Positions 46,003 through 58,335 are shown, counted from the first letter of the stretch. The stretch: 64,000 nucleotides of DNA from Ailurus styani (GCA_002007465.1 LNAC01000163.1:280812-344811), one strand, 5' to 3'. The notes: generated by a model not told the origin, from the sequence alone. A program made the numbers and translations.

Positions 46003-47790
46003 TGGTATAAAACACAACATAAAATCTATGTATTCATAAATTTCAAATGTACAGTACTGTGTTGCTGTATATGTACATTGTCATACAACTGATCTTTAAG
46101 CACATTTTCATCCTGTATGATTGAAACTCTGTACCCATTGCAGGGCAACTCCCCATTTTTGTCTGACTTCAGTCCCTGGCAACCATCATATTTTTTGTTT
46201 CTATGAATTAGGCTACTTTAAGTATCTTATATAAGTGCATTCATGCAATATTAGCCTTTCTGGGCTTGGTTTATTTCACTTAGCATGTATTCTCAAGGTT
46301 CATGCATATTATAGCATTTAACAGGATCTCCTTTTTTAAAGCTGAATAATTGTATGTATCACATTTTCTTTATTCATCCATCAGTGGGTTGATGTTTTTT
46401 CTCACATCTTGACTATTGTCAATATTGTTGCAGTGAATATGAGAGTGCAAATATTTCTTTGAGTTCTCTTTTCAGTTACTCTGGGTAAATACCCAAAAAT
46501 GGAATTGTCAGATTATAATCATAATTACACCTTTTTTCTTGTGTTTTCCATCGTGTTTTTCATAGCAGCTGCACCATTTCACATTCTCACCAGCAGTGCA
46601 CAAGGGTTGTAATTTCTCCACACTCTTGCTAAAGCTTTTTTTTTTTTTTGATAATGATCATCCTAGTGGGTGTGATGTGATAACTCATTGCAGTTTTTTT
46701 GATTTGCGTTTCCTTGATGATTAGTGATGTTGAACATCTTTTCAGATGCCTATCGGCCTGTTTTATTTGGAGAAGTTCCTATGCGAGTCCTTTGCCCATT
46801 TAAAAAATTAGGTTATTTACTTTTGGTTATTGAGTCGTACAGGTTGTATATACTTTTTGGAAATTAACCCCTTATTAGCAATATGGTCTGCACATATTTT
46901 CTTCCATTATGTAGGTTGCCTTTTCACTATAACATTTCCTACTGCACAGGAAAAATCAACAACAAAAACAAAAGTGTGCAGATAAGCATAGTTTGCTATA
47001 ATCCCACTTGTCTATTTTTGTTTCTGTTAGTTGTTCTTTTGGTGTCATGTCTAGGAAATCATTACATAGATACATCAGGATATTATTCTGTTGAGAATTT
47101 TTGCTTACATATTCATTTGGGATATTCCTCAGTTTTGTTATATTGTATTTGGCTGGCTTTGGTACAGAATAATGCTGGCCTCATAAAGTGAGCTTGAAAT
47201 TTCTTCAATTTTTTGGAACTTTGGGAAGGATTGGTGTTAATTCTTCTTTAAATGTTTGGTAAAATTCCCCAGTGAAGCCATGTGATCTTACACTTTTCTT
47301 TGCCGGGCGGTTTTGTTTGTTTGTTTGTTTGTTTTAAGATTTTTATTTATTTATTTAACAGAGAGAGATATCACAAGTAGGCAGAGAGGCAGGCAGAGAG
47401 AGAGGGGGAAGCAGGCCCTCCACTGAGCAGAGATCCCGATGCGGGGCTCAATCCAGGACCTGGAGTTCATGACCTGAGCAGAAGGCAGAAGCTTAACCCA
47501 CTGAGACACCCAGGCGCCCCTGTGGGGAGGTTTTTGATTACTGATTCAATCTCCTTACTAGTTATGTCTGTCACACTATGGAAAGGTGGTTCTGGTGAGT
47601 GAGCACCACAAATTTTTGTGCTGACTTAAACATGGCTGGATCTGTGCTTTCTTGGAATGTAAGAGCCTCTTAACTGGTTTCTAGATTTTTCATGAAATTA
47701 CTCCATGTATTGTTGTTTAATCCGTGTCACCATGGGGGAAGGAGGTTGTGGGGTGTTCTGTTCCACCATCTTACTGACATCACCCCTGGA
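46003..47790 (-). mobile_element. L1M LINE, antisense 3' UTR and ORF2
   Basis: Reading the + strand: 3' UTR segments ('ccctggcaaccatcatattt', 'ggctactttaagtatcttat', 'caccagcagtgcacaagggt', 'gatgattagtgatgttgaac'), then ORF2 antisense ('gaataatgctggcctcataa' at 47167, 'taaaattccccagtgaagcc' at 47260). A SINE interrupts at 47311-47520 and the element ends with 'ttccaccatcttactgacat'. The 102-codon plus-strand frame at 46883-47191 is antisense ORF2. Confidence 0.88.
47311..47520 (-). mobile_element. CAN-SINE, young subtype, with (GTTT)n tail
   Basis: Reverse copy inserted in antisense L1 ORF2. Its tail contains (GTTT)n at 47313-47334, i.e. (AAAC)n on the element strand. Confidence 0.95.
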
Positions 47791-47799
47791 ACACACTGT

Positions 47800-48345
47800 T
47801 AGGAGAAGTCTGAACTGGTATAGCCCATAATTAAAAACAAACTTATTTGTTACTAATGTGAATATTTGTTCAACCTATGATCCTGCAATTTCATTCTTAG
47901 GTATGTATTCAAAATAAATGGGTATATATGTGTAAAATACTGACTATAGCACCATCATTAACAAGTGTCCCAAACTAAAAGTAGACCATAAAAACTGGAT
48001 ACATAAATTCTGGTATTGTCATACAATGAAATTTTATGGACTCTTGTGTACTGTAAAACAGTTCTTATCTTATAGACATGATATTGCGTACAAATAAGCT
48101 TGTTACTATATGGATCCATTAAGTTAAAATACAAATAAAGGGAAGGCTTTGGTAATAGATCAGAGTTATTGGTTTATTTGTGGGGATAGTATAAACTAGC
48201 AGGGAACACAAAGCTCTGGTGCTAGCAGTGTTTCTAATTCTTGATCTAGGTGTCTTTATATTAATATGTTGTCTTTGTATATAATTATCAAGATGATACT
48301 TAGGATTTATGGAGTTTGTTGTGTTTATGCAATATTTAAAAAAAA
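47800..48345 (+). mobile_element. L1M 3' UTR-like fragment, sense
   Basis: 'cctatgatcctgcaatttca' followed by 'taggtatgtattcaaaataa' and 'attgtcatacaatgaaattt' is the usual L1 3' UTR order. Faces the antisense L1 just upstream. Confidence 0.65.
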
Positions 48346-48349
48346 TAAA

Positions 48350-49102
48350 TTTTAGCCAACATATTGGAGAATCTAGAAGAAATGGATAAATTCCTAGAGA
48401 CATATAACCTACCAAAAGTGAAACGGGGAGAAATGGAAAATTTGAATGGAGTGATTACCAGCAATGAAATTGAATTCATAATCAAAAAAATCCCAGCAAC
48501 AAAAGTCCAGGACCAGATGGCCTCACAAGTGAATTCTCCCAAACATTTAAAGAAGAGATAATACCTGTTCTTACCAACTATTCCAAAAAATAGAAAAGGG
48601 AGGGAAACTTCCACATCCATTCTATGGGGCCAGCACTACCCTGTTACCAAGGCTAGATAAAGACACCACAAAAAAGAGAACTACAGGCCAATATCTCTGA
48701 TGAACATAGATGGAAAAATCCTAAACAAAATACTAGCAAACCAAATCTAACAATATCTTAAAAAAATCATTTACCGCAATCAAGTGGGATTTATTCTGGG
48801 AACACAAGGGTGGTTCAGTTTTTACAATCATTCGATGTGATGCATCGTATCAATAAGAAGAAGGGTAAGCATAGTATAATTTCCAATAGATGCAGAAAAA
48901 TTATTTGACAAAGTACAGCATCCATTCATAATAAAAACCATCAACTAAGGAGGCCTAGAAGAACATATCTCAACATAATGAAGTCCTTATATGAAAAGCC
49001 TATTGCTAACATCATCCTCAATGGGGAAGAAAACTGAGAGCTTCCCCACAAGGTCAGGAACAAGACAAGGATATCCGTTCTCACCACTTTTATTCAACAT
49101 GA
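48350..49102 (+). mobile_element. L1 ORF2 fragment, sense, reverse transcriptase region
   Basis: 'aatggataaattcctagaga', 'ccagatggcctcacaagtga', 'tacaggccaatatctctgat' (48682), and 'aatggggaagaaaactgaga' follow the L1 reverse transcriptase region in order. The frame is broken by shifts; the plus-strand frame 48364-48561 is a surviving scrap. It stops abruptly at a SINE 3' piece at 49103. Confidence 0.92.
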
Positions 49103-49184
49103 AGTCTCCTTCTGCCTGCCACTCTGCCTACTTGTGCTCTGTATCTCTCTGTCAAACAAACAAACAAACAAACAAAAAAAAGAC
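49103..49184 (+). mobile_element. 5'-truncated CAN-SINE 3' end
   Basis: Only the last ~80 bp of a SINE ('gcctgccactctgcctactt', then (CAAA)n tail), joined directly to L1 ORF2. The 'gccac' variant differs from the common young copies. Confidence 0.9.
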
Positions 49185-49771
49185 GAGCTTTTTGTAAGTA
49201 TGTGAGTAGCTGCTTTGGGAGGTATGCTTTTACAAGTAAAAAGAAAAAGGAAGGTCATTTTCTTTAAGAACATGGGGTAAAACAGTCTGCTGTTACTTTA
49301 ACTCAATTCTGTAAAACTTAACTGATCTTCAACTAGTATATCACACTGTGTTATGATAGTTTCAGAGTTGAATAATAATATGTCCTAAATTTTCTTCTAG
49401 AGAAAACATAAATGTAGAAAAAATTAAAGGAAATAAAAACAAGAAAACAATAAAAGTTTATTTCTGTCATTCTCTTCTGTTTATTGGAACACAAAATTTG
49501 ATGATCAGGGCATACTAAGAAAATCATGCATAGACATTCCCTTAAGTAAAATTTTGCTTTGTATTTTGCCAGTTCCTTAAGGGAATTGGGATTAAAGGGA
49601 TTGTATCATCGCATGTGTGTTCACATACATACATTTGTTACATATGTTTTTATATGTATATGTATGCTTGTGCCTATGTATAACTATTTGCTCAAGATAA
49701 CTATTTGATATAAACTCTGTTGATGTGGATGCAGATTTTTTTCAAGATAGATTTCAAGATAAATTTTTTTA
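49185..49771. other. unassigned DNA
   Basis: No gene or named repeat. A TA/TG-rich patch at 49618-49672 is low-complexity. Confidence 0.5.
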
Positions 49772-49960
49772 GGGGCGCCTGGGTAGCTGTTGGTTAAGTG
49801 ACTACCTTTGACTCAGGTCACGATCTCTGGGTCCTGGGATTGAGCCCTGTGTTGGGCACCCTGCTCAGTGGAGAGCCCGCTTCTCCCTCTCCCTCTGTTG
49901 CTCCCCCTTCTTGTGCTCTATCTCTATCAAATGAATCAATAAAAATCTTTAAAAAAAATT
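49772..49960 (+). mobile_element. CAN-SINE, older subtype
   Basis: Sense copy with a small deletion in the head ('ggtagctgttggttaagtga' lacks 'cagt'). Ends in an A tail. Confidence 0.93.
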
Positions 49961-50075
49961 TTTGTTTAGAAAATTGCACACATTTTGTTAGATAAAATGG
50001 ATTTATTATTTGCACCTGAATATTGTTTTGCTTCTAGGGTAGAGAACTCTTTCAAGTATTATTATTCTGGACCTA

Positions 50076-50110
50076 AATGACACCCTGATGTCAGGAATGA
50101 CACCCTGATG
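50076..50110. repeat. short tandem duplication
   Basis: aatgacaccctgatg occurs at 50076-50090 and 50096-50110, a 20-bp unit repeated 1.75 times. Confidence 0.9.
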
Positions 50111-50225
50111 GAGGTTAGATTAAGTAAATACTGTTTGGAAGGCCATACATTAATGAAGTATAGCAGAAGGAAGCCGGGCTCATAGTTAGTGTGTAATTAG
50201 ATCGGTTTTTTAAAAGTTAGGTCTT

Positions 50226-50416
50226 GGGGCATCTGGGTGGTTCAGTTGATCGAGGGTCTGACTCTTGATTTTGGCTTAGGTCCTGATCTTGAAGTCCTGA
50301 GATCGAGCCCTGCATCTGCCTTTCTACTTGGCAGGGAATCTGCTTGAGATTCTCTCTCTCTCTTTCTCTGCCTCTCCTCTCTCTCTCTCTCTCTCAAATA
50401 AATAAATCTTTAAAAA
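50226..50416 (+). mobile_element. CAN-SINE, oldest subtype here
   Basis: Sense copy with the 'ctgactcttgattttggctt' head and 'gcttgagattctctctctct' body. Ends 'aataaataaatctttaaaaa'. Confidence 0.92.
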
Positions 50417-50559
50417 GATTCACTTAAAAGTTTAAGTCCCGTGGAAATAATTTTGCCTAACTCTTTTGCTGCTCCAAATTAAAAGGTCTTAATGCTCATG
50501 AGTTTGAATAAACCACATCTGCTCAGGTAATAAATAATTTGCTTAGCTTCCATCCCATA

Positions 50560-50915
50560 TGCCTCCATCAGAAATGAAAAGGACTCAATACTAAGCAAAA
50601 TAAGTCAGTCAGAGAAAGGAAAATACCATATTATTTCACTCATGTGGAATTTAAGAAACAAAACAGATGAACAAAGGAAAAAATAAGAGACAAACCAAGA
50701 AACAGACTCTTTTAACTATAGAGAATTGATAGTTACCAGAAGGTAGGTCGGTGGTGGTGGGGAGCATGGGTGAAATAGGTGATTGGGATTAAAGAGTACA
50801 CTTAACGAGCACTGAGTAATGTACAGAATTGTTGATTCACTATATTGTACACCTAAAACTGATATAACACTGGTAACTATGCTGGAATTAAAATAAAATA
50901 AACTTAAAAAATACT
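50560..50915 (+). mobile_element. L1 3' UTR, sense
   Basis: 'aagcaaaataagtcagtcag', 'accatattatttcactcatg', 'aacagactcttttaactata', then 'ttgtacacctaaaactgata' and a T/A-rich tail. This is a textbook L1MA-type 3' UTR. The 177-codon minus-strand frame 50716-51249 begins outside it and runs antisense through its end. Confidence 0.9.
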
Positions 50916-51813
50916 TAAACTGGGGGTAGGGGGCTTTGGACATTTTGTGGGTATTATTGCTATTGTCATTCAAAAGCAAATCAATTAAAGTTGCAATGGA
51001 AATCTTCTGGAAATAGTATCTAATGGCAGTAAATAACTTTTTGTGCAAAAAAAGGGAAGGACTCTCACATAGGTATTCATTAGAATGTGCAGACTCTACA
51101 GCCGTCTGATTAGACAGCTGAAGTGATTTCTTTAATACCATTGCTTTCAGATTCTTTATTTTAGCCCTAAGAAGTCTATCTGCAAAATTATATGTTAGTC
51201 TATCCAAAGGCAGCTCATTGACCCTTCCCCACTTACAAATCATCTTCACCTTACTAAGTATGTATTTAATTTACGAAGAGAAAGTAGATAAACTTTCTGC
51301 AGCCTTTTGAATGATAGATCAAGTCATTAAAGATAGAACAATCATATATATTAACTTGCCCAGAAAAGTTCTGGTATATGCCTGTCAACTTTGTAATTAT
51401 TAATAACACCTCTATTTATTCTCTAAATTATCTCAGTTTGGACAATAAATTATATGGTCACTGTTTTTATAGACCTGCTGGCCACGTCACTTCTGAAATA
51501 TGTTTTAAGAGATGAGTGATGCTTTAGTATATCATGATTTGACTAATTCAGAGGCATCCTGTTTGATCTCATTCTAAAGATTCCTACTTAAAAATATTTT
51601 CCTCTTGTTACAAAATTAGTATTTTAATATTACAATCAGATCATGCCAGTCTCCTGTTCATAGAATGTAAAGGGTTCCACTAAACTTCAAGGATAAAAGT
51701 TAAATTCCATTCTTTGCATATGAAGATGTAAATGATCTGACAATAATCCACATTTCCTGTTTCATTCCTTATACTTTCCTACATGTACATTTAATGTTAT
51801 TTATGTTAAATTT
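50916..51813. other. unassigned DNA
   Basis: No repeat named. It holds the 5' two-thirds of the longest minus-strand open frame in the window (50716-51249), which has no domain I recognise and runs into L1 3' UTR. Confidence 0.5.
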
Positions 51814-52004
51814 ATTTTTTTTTTTAGATTTTTTTATTTGTTTGACAGAGAGATCACAAGTAGGCAGAGAGGCAGGCAGAGAGAGAGGAGGAAGCAGGCT
51901 CCCAGCTGAGCAGACAGCCTGATGGGGGCTCGATCTCAGAACCCTGAGATCATGACCTGAGCTGAAGGCAGAGGCTTTAACCCACTGAGCCATCCAGGCG
52001 CCCC
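51814..52004 (-). mobile_element. CAN-SINE, young subtype
   Basis: Reverse copy with perfect 13-bp target duplication ttatgttaaattt at 51801-51813 and 52008-52020. Confidence 0.96.
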
Positions 52005-52020
52005 TAGTTATGTTAAATTT

Positions 52021-52788
52021 CTTGTGATTTCTCATACCTCTGTTTTTACTCTTGCTGATCTCTATCTGGATTAGATTTTAGTCCTTGTTTGTCTAAATTC
52101 TTTCTCATTCTCACCCTTTTAAAACGTAGGAGAAAAAAGATGATCTTAACAACTGAGTCAAGTATGTGCATACTTCTAAGTCTAGTGCTTATAATATCAC
52201 TTAAAATTTATACTTTTTTTTCATTCTAAACTGAGCAACTTTCAGAATTATATTTGTTAATATTTTACTTTTCCAGAACTTGTCATTATGTTTGACATAT
52301 CAAATATGTAATAAATAGTTCCAAAAATGGATAATTCAAAATTTCCATATAATTTGTCATAATGAGCTAACATGGACAAACATACAAATGAAGGCTATTC
52401 ATGTATAACCTGCGAATTATTTGTTTCAGTGTCTTTAGTTAAAATAAACAACATATAAAAAAGAAACTTCAAGTAAGTGCCATTTTATGCCTACTAAATT
52501 CGCAAAATTAAAAATCAATGGTGATAATATACCATCAAGTATGTTGTAAAACTGATAGAGGGCTGGTGGTAGGAAAAATTGTTACAACCTTCTTTGAAAA
52601 TATTATGGTATGTATTTTAAATATCATAGACATTTTAATAGTTTTTTTAATAATCCTACCTTTGAAAATGTATTTTAAAATACAGCACCTTAATGAAGCT
52701 AAAATGTGAATAAAGATACTCTTCAAGGTGTTATTTACAAAGTACTGTATCACAGTATCCCTGAAGAGGTTATTAATTGTGGAAAACC
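52021..52788. other. unassigned AT-rich DNA
   Basis: May include a little sense L1 3' UTR ('gaaacttcaagtaagtgcca'), not convincing. No gene. Confidence 0.4.
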
Positions 52789-53942
52789 AGTTTTTTATTG
52801 AGGTATAATTGACTTGAAATATTATATTAGTGCAACGTAGTGATTTGAAATTTGTATGCATTACAATAAGAAGCCTAGTTATCTGTTACCTTACATAATT
52901 AATACAGTATTACTGACTATATTCCTCATGCTGTACAAACATCCATATGACTTTTATTTATTTTATAACTGGAAGTTTGTACTTTTTAATCCCCTTCACT
53001 CTTTTGCCATTCCCCTCCCCCCAAACCCTTCTACCTCTCTTCCCCTCTGGCAACCATGGATCTGTTCTCTTTATCTATGGGTCTTGAGTTTTATTTTGTG
53101 TTTTAGATTCCACATGTAGGTGAAATCATTTATTTCATTTAGCACGATACTTTCAAGGTCCCTACATGTTGCAAGTGGCACAATTTTTTTTTTTATGGCT
53201 GAGTGGTATTCCATTGTATATATCACATCTTCCTTATCCATTCATCCATTGGTAGACACTTAAATTGTTTTCATATCTTGGCTATTGTAAATAATGCTGC
53301 AGTGAACATAGAGATACATGTATCTTTTTGAATTAGTGTTTTCATTTCTTTGGCTGTATACCCACTAAGGGAATTGCTAGATCATATGGTATCTCTATTT
53401 TTAATTTTTTGAGGAACATCATTCAGTTGTCTATAGCGGCTGTACCAATTTACATTTCCACCAACAGTGTACAAGGGTTCCCCTTTTTCCATATCCTCAC
53501 TAACACTTATTTTTTCTTTTTGAGGATAGACATTCTGATTTGTGCGAGGTAATACCTCATTGTGGTTTGATTTGCATCTCCCTGATGATTAGTGATTTTG
53601 AGCATTTTTTCATGTATACCTGTGGGCTATCTGTATGTCTTCTTTAAAAAAAACGTCTGTTCAGATCCTCTGCCCATTTTTTAATCAGTTTGGTTTCTTG
53701 TTATTTAGTTTTTCGAGTCTTTATATTTTTTTGATATTAACCACTTATTGATATATGATTTGCAGATATTTTCTTCCATTCATTAGATTGCCTTTTTCTT
53801 TTGTTGATGGTTTCCTTTGCTGTACAGAACCTTTTAGTTTAATAGAGTCCCATTTGAATATTTTTCTTTTGTTACCCTTGTTTTTGGAGTCAGACCCAAA
53901 AAGGCATCACTAAGGAGCTTATTGCCTATATTTTTTTCTAGG
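52789..53942 (-). mobile_element. L1M LINE, antisense 3' UTR and ORF2 end
   Basis: About 1.15 kb in clear order on the + strand: 'ttattgaggtataattgact', 'tctggcaaccatggatctgt', 'gagtggtattccattgtata', 'attgtaaataatgctgcagt', 'gattagtgattttgagcatt', 'cctttgctgtacagaacctt' and 'tgtttttggagtcagaccca'. Better preserved than other L1M pieces here. The plus-strand frame 52856-53119 is antisense 3' UTR. Confidence 0.94.
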
Positions 53943-54594
53943 ATGAAAATGCGTTTAAGAACTATTGCCTTAGCATCTATGTATGGACAATGGTAGTTCT
54001 TTAGAGAGAAACCTGAACTATATCATATCCTTTGGAGAACTGTTCGGCTTAGCCTTATATGCATTTAAGGGATACATTCAGAAGCAGCCCAATAATTATT
54101 ATCACCATGTTTAAAATGAAAATGTGATCCTTTTTGTTACACAATGAGGATACAACCTAAGCAAGAAATGTATATCTGGTGTCTATAAGGATATAATTTT
54201 TATATTTTTGAGTAATCTTGAATTAACATTATGGTCACTAACACATTCCTTTTTACCATGTGGTTTCTAGAAGTATTAGGGTCAGAGATTGGATAAATTA
54301 TACCAACAGTATAGGATTTTGTGTTATTTTGTCTTCTAAATTTATTTTTGAGATCTACCGAATTTTTGTATCTACATAAAATATCTTACTATATTTTACT
54401 TTATAAACTACCTAACATAGTTTTTGACATAATGAAACTAGGCATAAAGAGACATATTTAAAGAATCTATTTGCTTTCAGTGGTTTTCTTCATCTACATG
54501 ATACTCAACAGAGGGTGAAAGAGTTTATCAAAGTAAGATGTCTTCAAATTCCAAGTATTTAATAAATGAGCAATATAATAAGATTTATATAAAT
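53943..54594. other. unassigned AT-rich DNA
   Basis: No gene or named repeat visible before the tandem duplication. Confidence 0.5.
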
Positions 54595-55038
54595 AGTTGG
54601 ACTTTCTCTTGAGTAAAATATATTATTTATTTTTCAGATAAGTAAATGATTTGCCTAAGATATTATAACTAGTGAATATCTGAAGTTGAACTAAGCTATA
54701 GAATTAAACCCAAGCTATTTTTATTTTAGGTACAGGATTGGTTGTGGTTTCTCAATGGTGTGTGTGTGTGTGTGTGTAAGTATATATATAGCATACACAC
54801 ACACACACATATATATAGTTGGACTTTCTATTGAGTAAAATATATTATTTATTTTTCAGATAAGTAAATGATTTGCCTAAGATATTATAACTAGTGAGTA
54901 TCTGAAGTTGAACTAAGCTATAGAATTAAACCCAAGCTATTTTTATTTTAGGTACAGGATTGGTTGTGGTTTCTCAATGGTGTGTGTGTGTGTGTGTGTA
55001 AGTATATATATAGCATACACACACACACACATATATAT
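54595..55038. repeat. 222-bp tandem duplication
   Basis: 54595-54816 and 54817-55038 are head-to-tail copies. I see two substitutions (ttctcttgag/ttctattgag; gtgaatatc/gtgagtatc) and a slightly longer AT run at the end of the second copy. Each copy carries a (TG)n and an (AC)n with AT-rich ends. There is no N at the joint. Confidence 0.95.
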
Positions 55039-56115
55039 ATATACATGTATAAATGTATATTATATGTATGGTAGTAAGTAATATGTGTAATATATAAATT
55101 GTTATATATATTATATGTAGCATCAATATGCATACATGCGTGCTTCCATCAAATATTATTGGACATTTGTTTTTTGCTCCTGAAAGTCAAAATTATATTT
55201 GAAATGTTTATGTGTCCTTACTAACTAAATATATACACCTTTTGAAATCTTTTTGACTAATCTCTGCTTCAGTGTCAAGCAGAGGAGGTTCTGGCTTCTG
55301 CCTGTTTTCCCAATGTCTCCAGCAAACCATAAATCTAACAGTGTCATTCTGTTCCTTATTAGAATTTCTTAATATCTCATTAAATTTTGACCTTATGGTT
55401 TTACCTTATTGCTTTACAGTTTCTATCACTGCTTGATTTGGTAATGCAAGCCACTGTATACTTCTTCTAATAATTTTCTTTGGTTTTAATGGATCTTTTC
55501 ATGATCAGTGTTTGTGACACAGCAGAACTCAAACATAGTTAAATTCTCTGCAGAGCATAGGTTGAAAACTGAATGTATTGTCATATTTATTTTGTATGAC
55601 AGTTTTATGTTCTTAATCAATTTTATACTACATATGCATATTTTATTCTCTGCTTCAAACCCTTCTTTTAGGGTTGTACATTTCTTATGTCTACTATATC
55701 TGCTATAGGTATTATGCTGGCATTTAGCCTTACATGAGGTTTACCACCTACTGTCGGCTGTATTTCCAAGCAATACAACTTCAGAATTTCCCCCCATTAC
55801 CGAAATCATAAACTATTTGATTGCCAGGACTGTTTTTCCATTATCTATAGTTATGTGTGGCTTATAATAGTTGCTCACTGATTTTTCAATAAATGCATCT
55901 GTAAAATTTTAAAAATCACAAAATGTTTTAGGGACAAGAATAGAATTCAGAACAATTATTTTTTAATGTTTGAGAAGATCCTTGGAAAAGTAGGAACCAT
56001 CACTTACACAGTCATAAGGCTTCTATGCCAACATTATTAAAAATAGCGTTTTTTACATCCTTAAAAGTATTTAGCAATCAATGATGGTGAAGCTAGTCTT
56101 CCTCACTCATTCTTT
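55039..56115. other. unassigned DNA, one possible L2 3' end
   Basis: At 55826-55902, 'ccaggactgtttttccatta' to 'gctcactgatttttcaataa' resembles an L2 3' terminus. Otherwise nothing recognisable. Confidence 0.45.
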
Positions 56116-56331
56116 TTCATTTTTTAAAGATTTTATTTATTTATTTGACAGAGACACAACGAGAGAGGGAACACAAGCAGAGGGGGTGGGAGAGGGAGAA
56201 GCAGGCTTCCTGCCAAGCAGGGAGCCCGATGCGGGGTTTGAGGGTTTGATGTGGGGCTCAATCCCAGGACCCTGGGATCATGACCTGAGCCAAAGGCAGA
56301 CGTTTAAGGACTGAGCCACCCAGGCGCTCCT
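56116..56331 (-). mobile_element. CAN-SINE with internal 20-bp duplication
   Basis: Reverse, older-type copy. A segment is repeated in tandem: 'gatgcggggtttgagggttt' followed by 'gatgtggggctc' near 56228-56260. Target duplication cctcactcattctt (from 56100) / cctcactgattctt (56332-56345). Confidence 0.94.
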
Positions 56332-56345
56332 CCTCACTGATTCTT

Positions 56346-56945
56346 GGCACATGTCTTATAACTGTGGAGTTCTGAAAGAAATATCAGCAATAGTCCACTT
56401 GAATTAGCAGCCGAATATAAGTGTCTTAAGGAAACTCAGAATGTCACACTGTTCCTACATTTTGAAAAGTTCCCATACCTGAAGAACAATAAGTACTCCT
56501 GAGAGGCCCTTACACAATCCTTAGCTGATTAGCCCACTTGGAGTTTGAGGCAGCTGTGCAGGCAAATTGTTTTGCATCTGAATATGGATTTTTATGAAGC
56601 TACATAGTTTTTGTAAATAAACCTGAAGAAATGCCACACCTGTGCTCCCAGAATGTGAAAATTCTCAGATGGCTGTTCTTTTTGATTAAAATGTATCATT
56701 ACAAACTTGTTTTGAGACAAATTCTTGCCTTGGCATTGTCCCATGTGTTTGAGAAGCATAAACTTTCAAATGAAGTGTTCAGCAAATCTTGAAAATGTTA
56801 ATGACAGGGAAAAAAAATCACAAAACTTTGGAGGCAGGATAGGAACATACTATGTTGGGAAACTTTTTTTCAGTACACAGAGTAAAAATACAGCTACTGT
56901 AGTGTTATGACTTTGTTAAATTAACATTTGTTAAGTAGTGCCCAG
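56346..56945. other. unassigned DNA
   Basis: No repeat or gene recognised. The plus-strand frame 56725-56910 has no supporting feature. Confidence 0.5.
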
Positions 56946-57372
56946 AGTGACAGTTGGTTAGCTAAGTTTCAACAAAAGACCACCGGAGAATTGAAATAGA
57001 GTTTATTACTCACAGGTCCTGGAGGAGGTGCACACAGCATGCCTGGAGGGACGATGTGGGGATGTCAAGGCAGACTGCAGCTAGAGAGAGTGGCAGGACT
57101 TAGGGTCCATAGGTAGAGTGCTTTAGAGTTCCTAAGTAAAGCCAGATTGGTCAATATAACCAAAGATCAGGGCTTTGGTTAGCTCCAGAGGGGCCCCCAA
57201 GGAGAAGGCTCTGGGTGGGGGAGACTGTTTATCACAAAGACTGTTGAGGGATTCATATGAAGAACTTACATTCATTTGTGTCTCTTGTGTACTGTTATCT
57301 AGGGCATGTGCTTTCAGGAGGGGATAGTGGTCATTTCAAGGAGCCTGTCTGCCACTTGGCCACGTCAAATTG
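56946..57372 (-). mobile_element. LTR-like segment, antisense
   Basis: GC-richer block beginning 'tgacagttggttag' and ending near 'ggccacgtca', with antisense 'gagtttattactcac' at 56999 reading as a polyadenylation signal near the LTR 3' end. Possible TGAC...GTCA termini. No target duplication found, and I do not recognise the family. Confidence 0.5.
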
Positions 57373-57599
57373 ATGCCGAGCAGCAATATTATGGAGTAGT
57401 TTAGGTAAACTCTTGACAAGTAGTGTTAACGATACACTAAGTACCATTGTGACCTTGACCAAGATAATCTACCTCTTTTTCTAAACTTACTTTTTATCAC
57501 TACTGTGAATATAATGGTTGTAACTATTTTATGTTCTATTAAAACAATATGTATTGAATCTCTAACTCAACTGTGGTCTAGGTATGTTTAACATAATCA

Positions 57600-57995
57600 C
57601 TAAAGTCCTTTAAAACCAGAGAGATTTCTTCAGCTGGTTTTTAGAAGGGGAACTCAGATTTAGAATGTGAGAGGGATTTGATGTGAGGCAAGTTCTCCAT
57701 TGGTGGCTTTGAACTGGAGGAGGTCATAGAGCAAAGACCTACTTACTGAGAGCAGTTCCTATCAGTAGAAACGGGGGACTTCAGAGCTATAACAGCAAAG
57801 AATATAGTTCTGCCAATAATGGGAGCGAGTATGAAAGTGTATTTTTTGATAGGGTCTAGAAATCAAGGCTGCAACCTTTTGAGAACCTAGGCAGAGAACT
57901 GGTGAAGCCTTCCTGTCCATCTGACCTGCCATACGATGATATAATAAATGTGGTTCCTTTTAAACACTTAAGTTGTGGTAATTTGTCATGAATCA
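57600..57995 (+). mobile_element. MLT1-like LTR or related old repeat
   Basis: 'caagttctccattggtggct', 'gaacctaggcagagaactgg', 'gatataataaatgtggttcc' and the terminus 'ttaagttgtggtaatttgtc' match the order of an old mammalian LTR ending 'ccactaagtttgtggtaatt'. Confidence 0.55.
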
Positions 57996-58049
57996 TTAGA
58001 CAACCTATCTTTTGTGAGGTTCTTTTAGTGTTAAATTCTCTGTTTTTCT

Positions 58050-58335
58050 GTATTTATTTTTAGATATTTATTATTCCCCAAACTTTGAAGATATTATTTC
58101 AATTGCTTTTCATTTTTAAAAATTTTTATTGTAGTCGTTGTGTGCCTTCTGTTTTAAGACATCAATTTGGACTTAACTTTGGCTCCTTTATAAATAATCT
58201 TTTAGCTGCTTTAATAGTCTTTTTTAAAAAAATTGACAGTACAACAATATGTCTAGGTGTAGATTTTCTTTTTTCTTCCCTTCCTTCTGCATTTTTATAC
58301 TTTAGCTCAGGAATTTCTCTGTCACATTACTAAAG
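58050..58335 (-). mobile_element. L1M fragment, antisense
   Basis: 'caatatgtctaggtgtagat' (58242) is a diagnostic antisense segment of old L1M/HAL1 ORF1 (atgatgtgtctaggtgtgga), with 'tcttttagctgctttaatag' before it in the right order. The plus-strand frame 58085-58333 is this sequence. Confidence 0.7.

Noticed and set aside
48364..48561. Plus-strand frame as a small gene
   Set aside because: It is a scrap of dead L1 ORF2 upstream of the polymerase core.
50716..51249. Longest uninterrupted minus-strand frame (177 codons)
   Set aside because: It has no recognisable domain, runs antisense through an L1 3' UTR at its end, and has AT-driven composition. Length alone is weak evidence in AT-poor-stop stretches.
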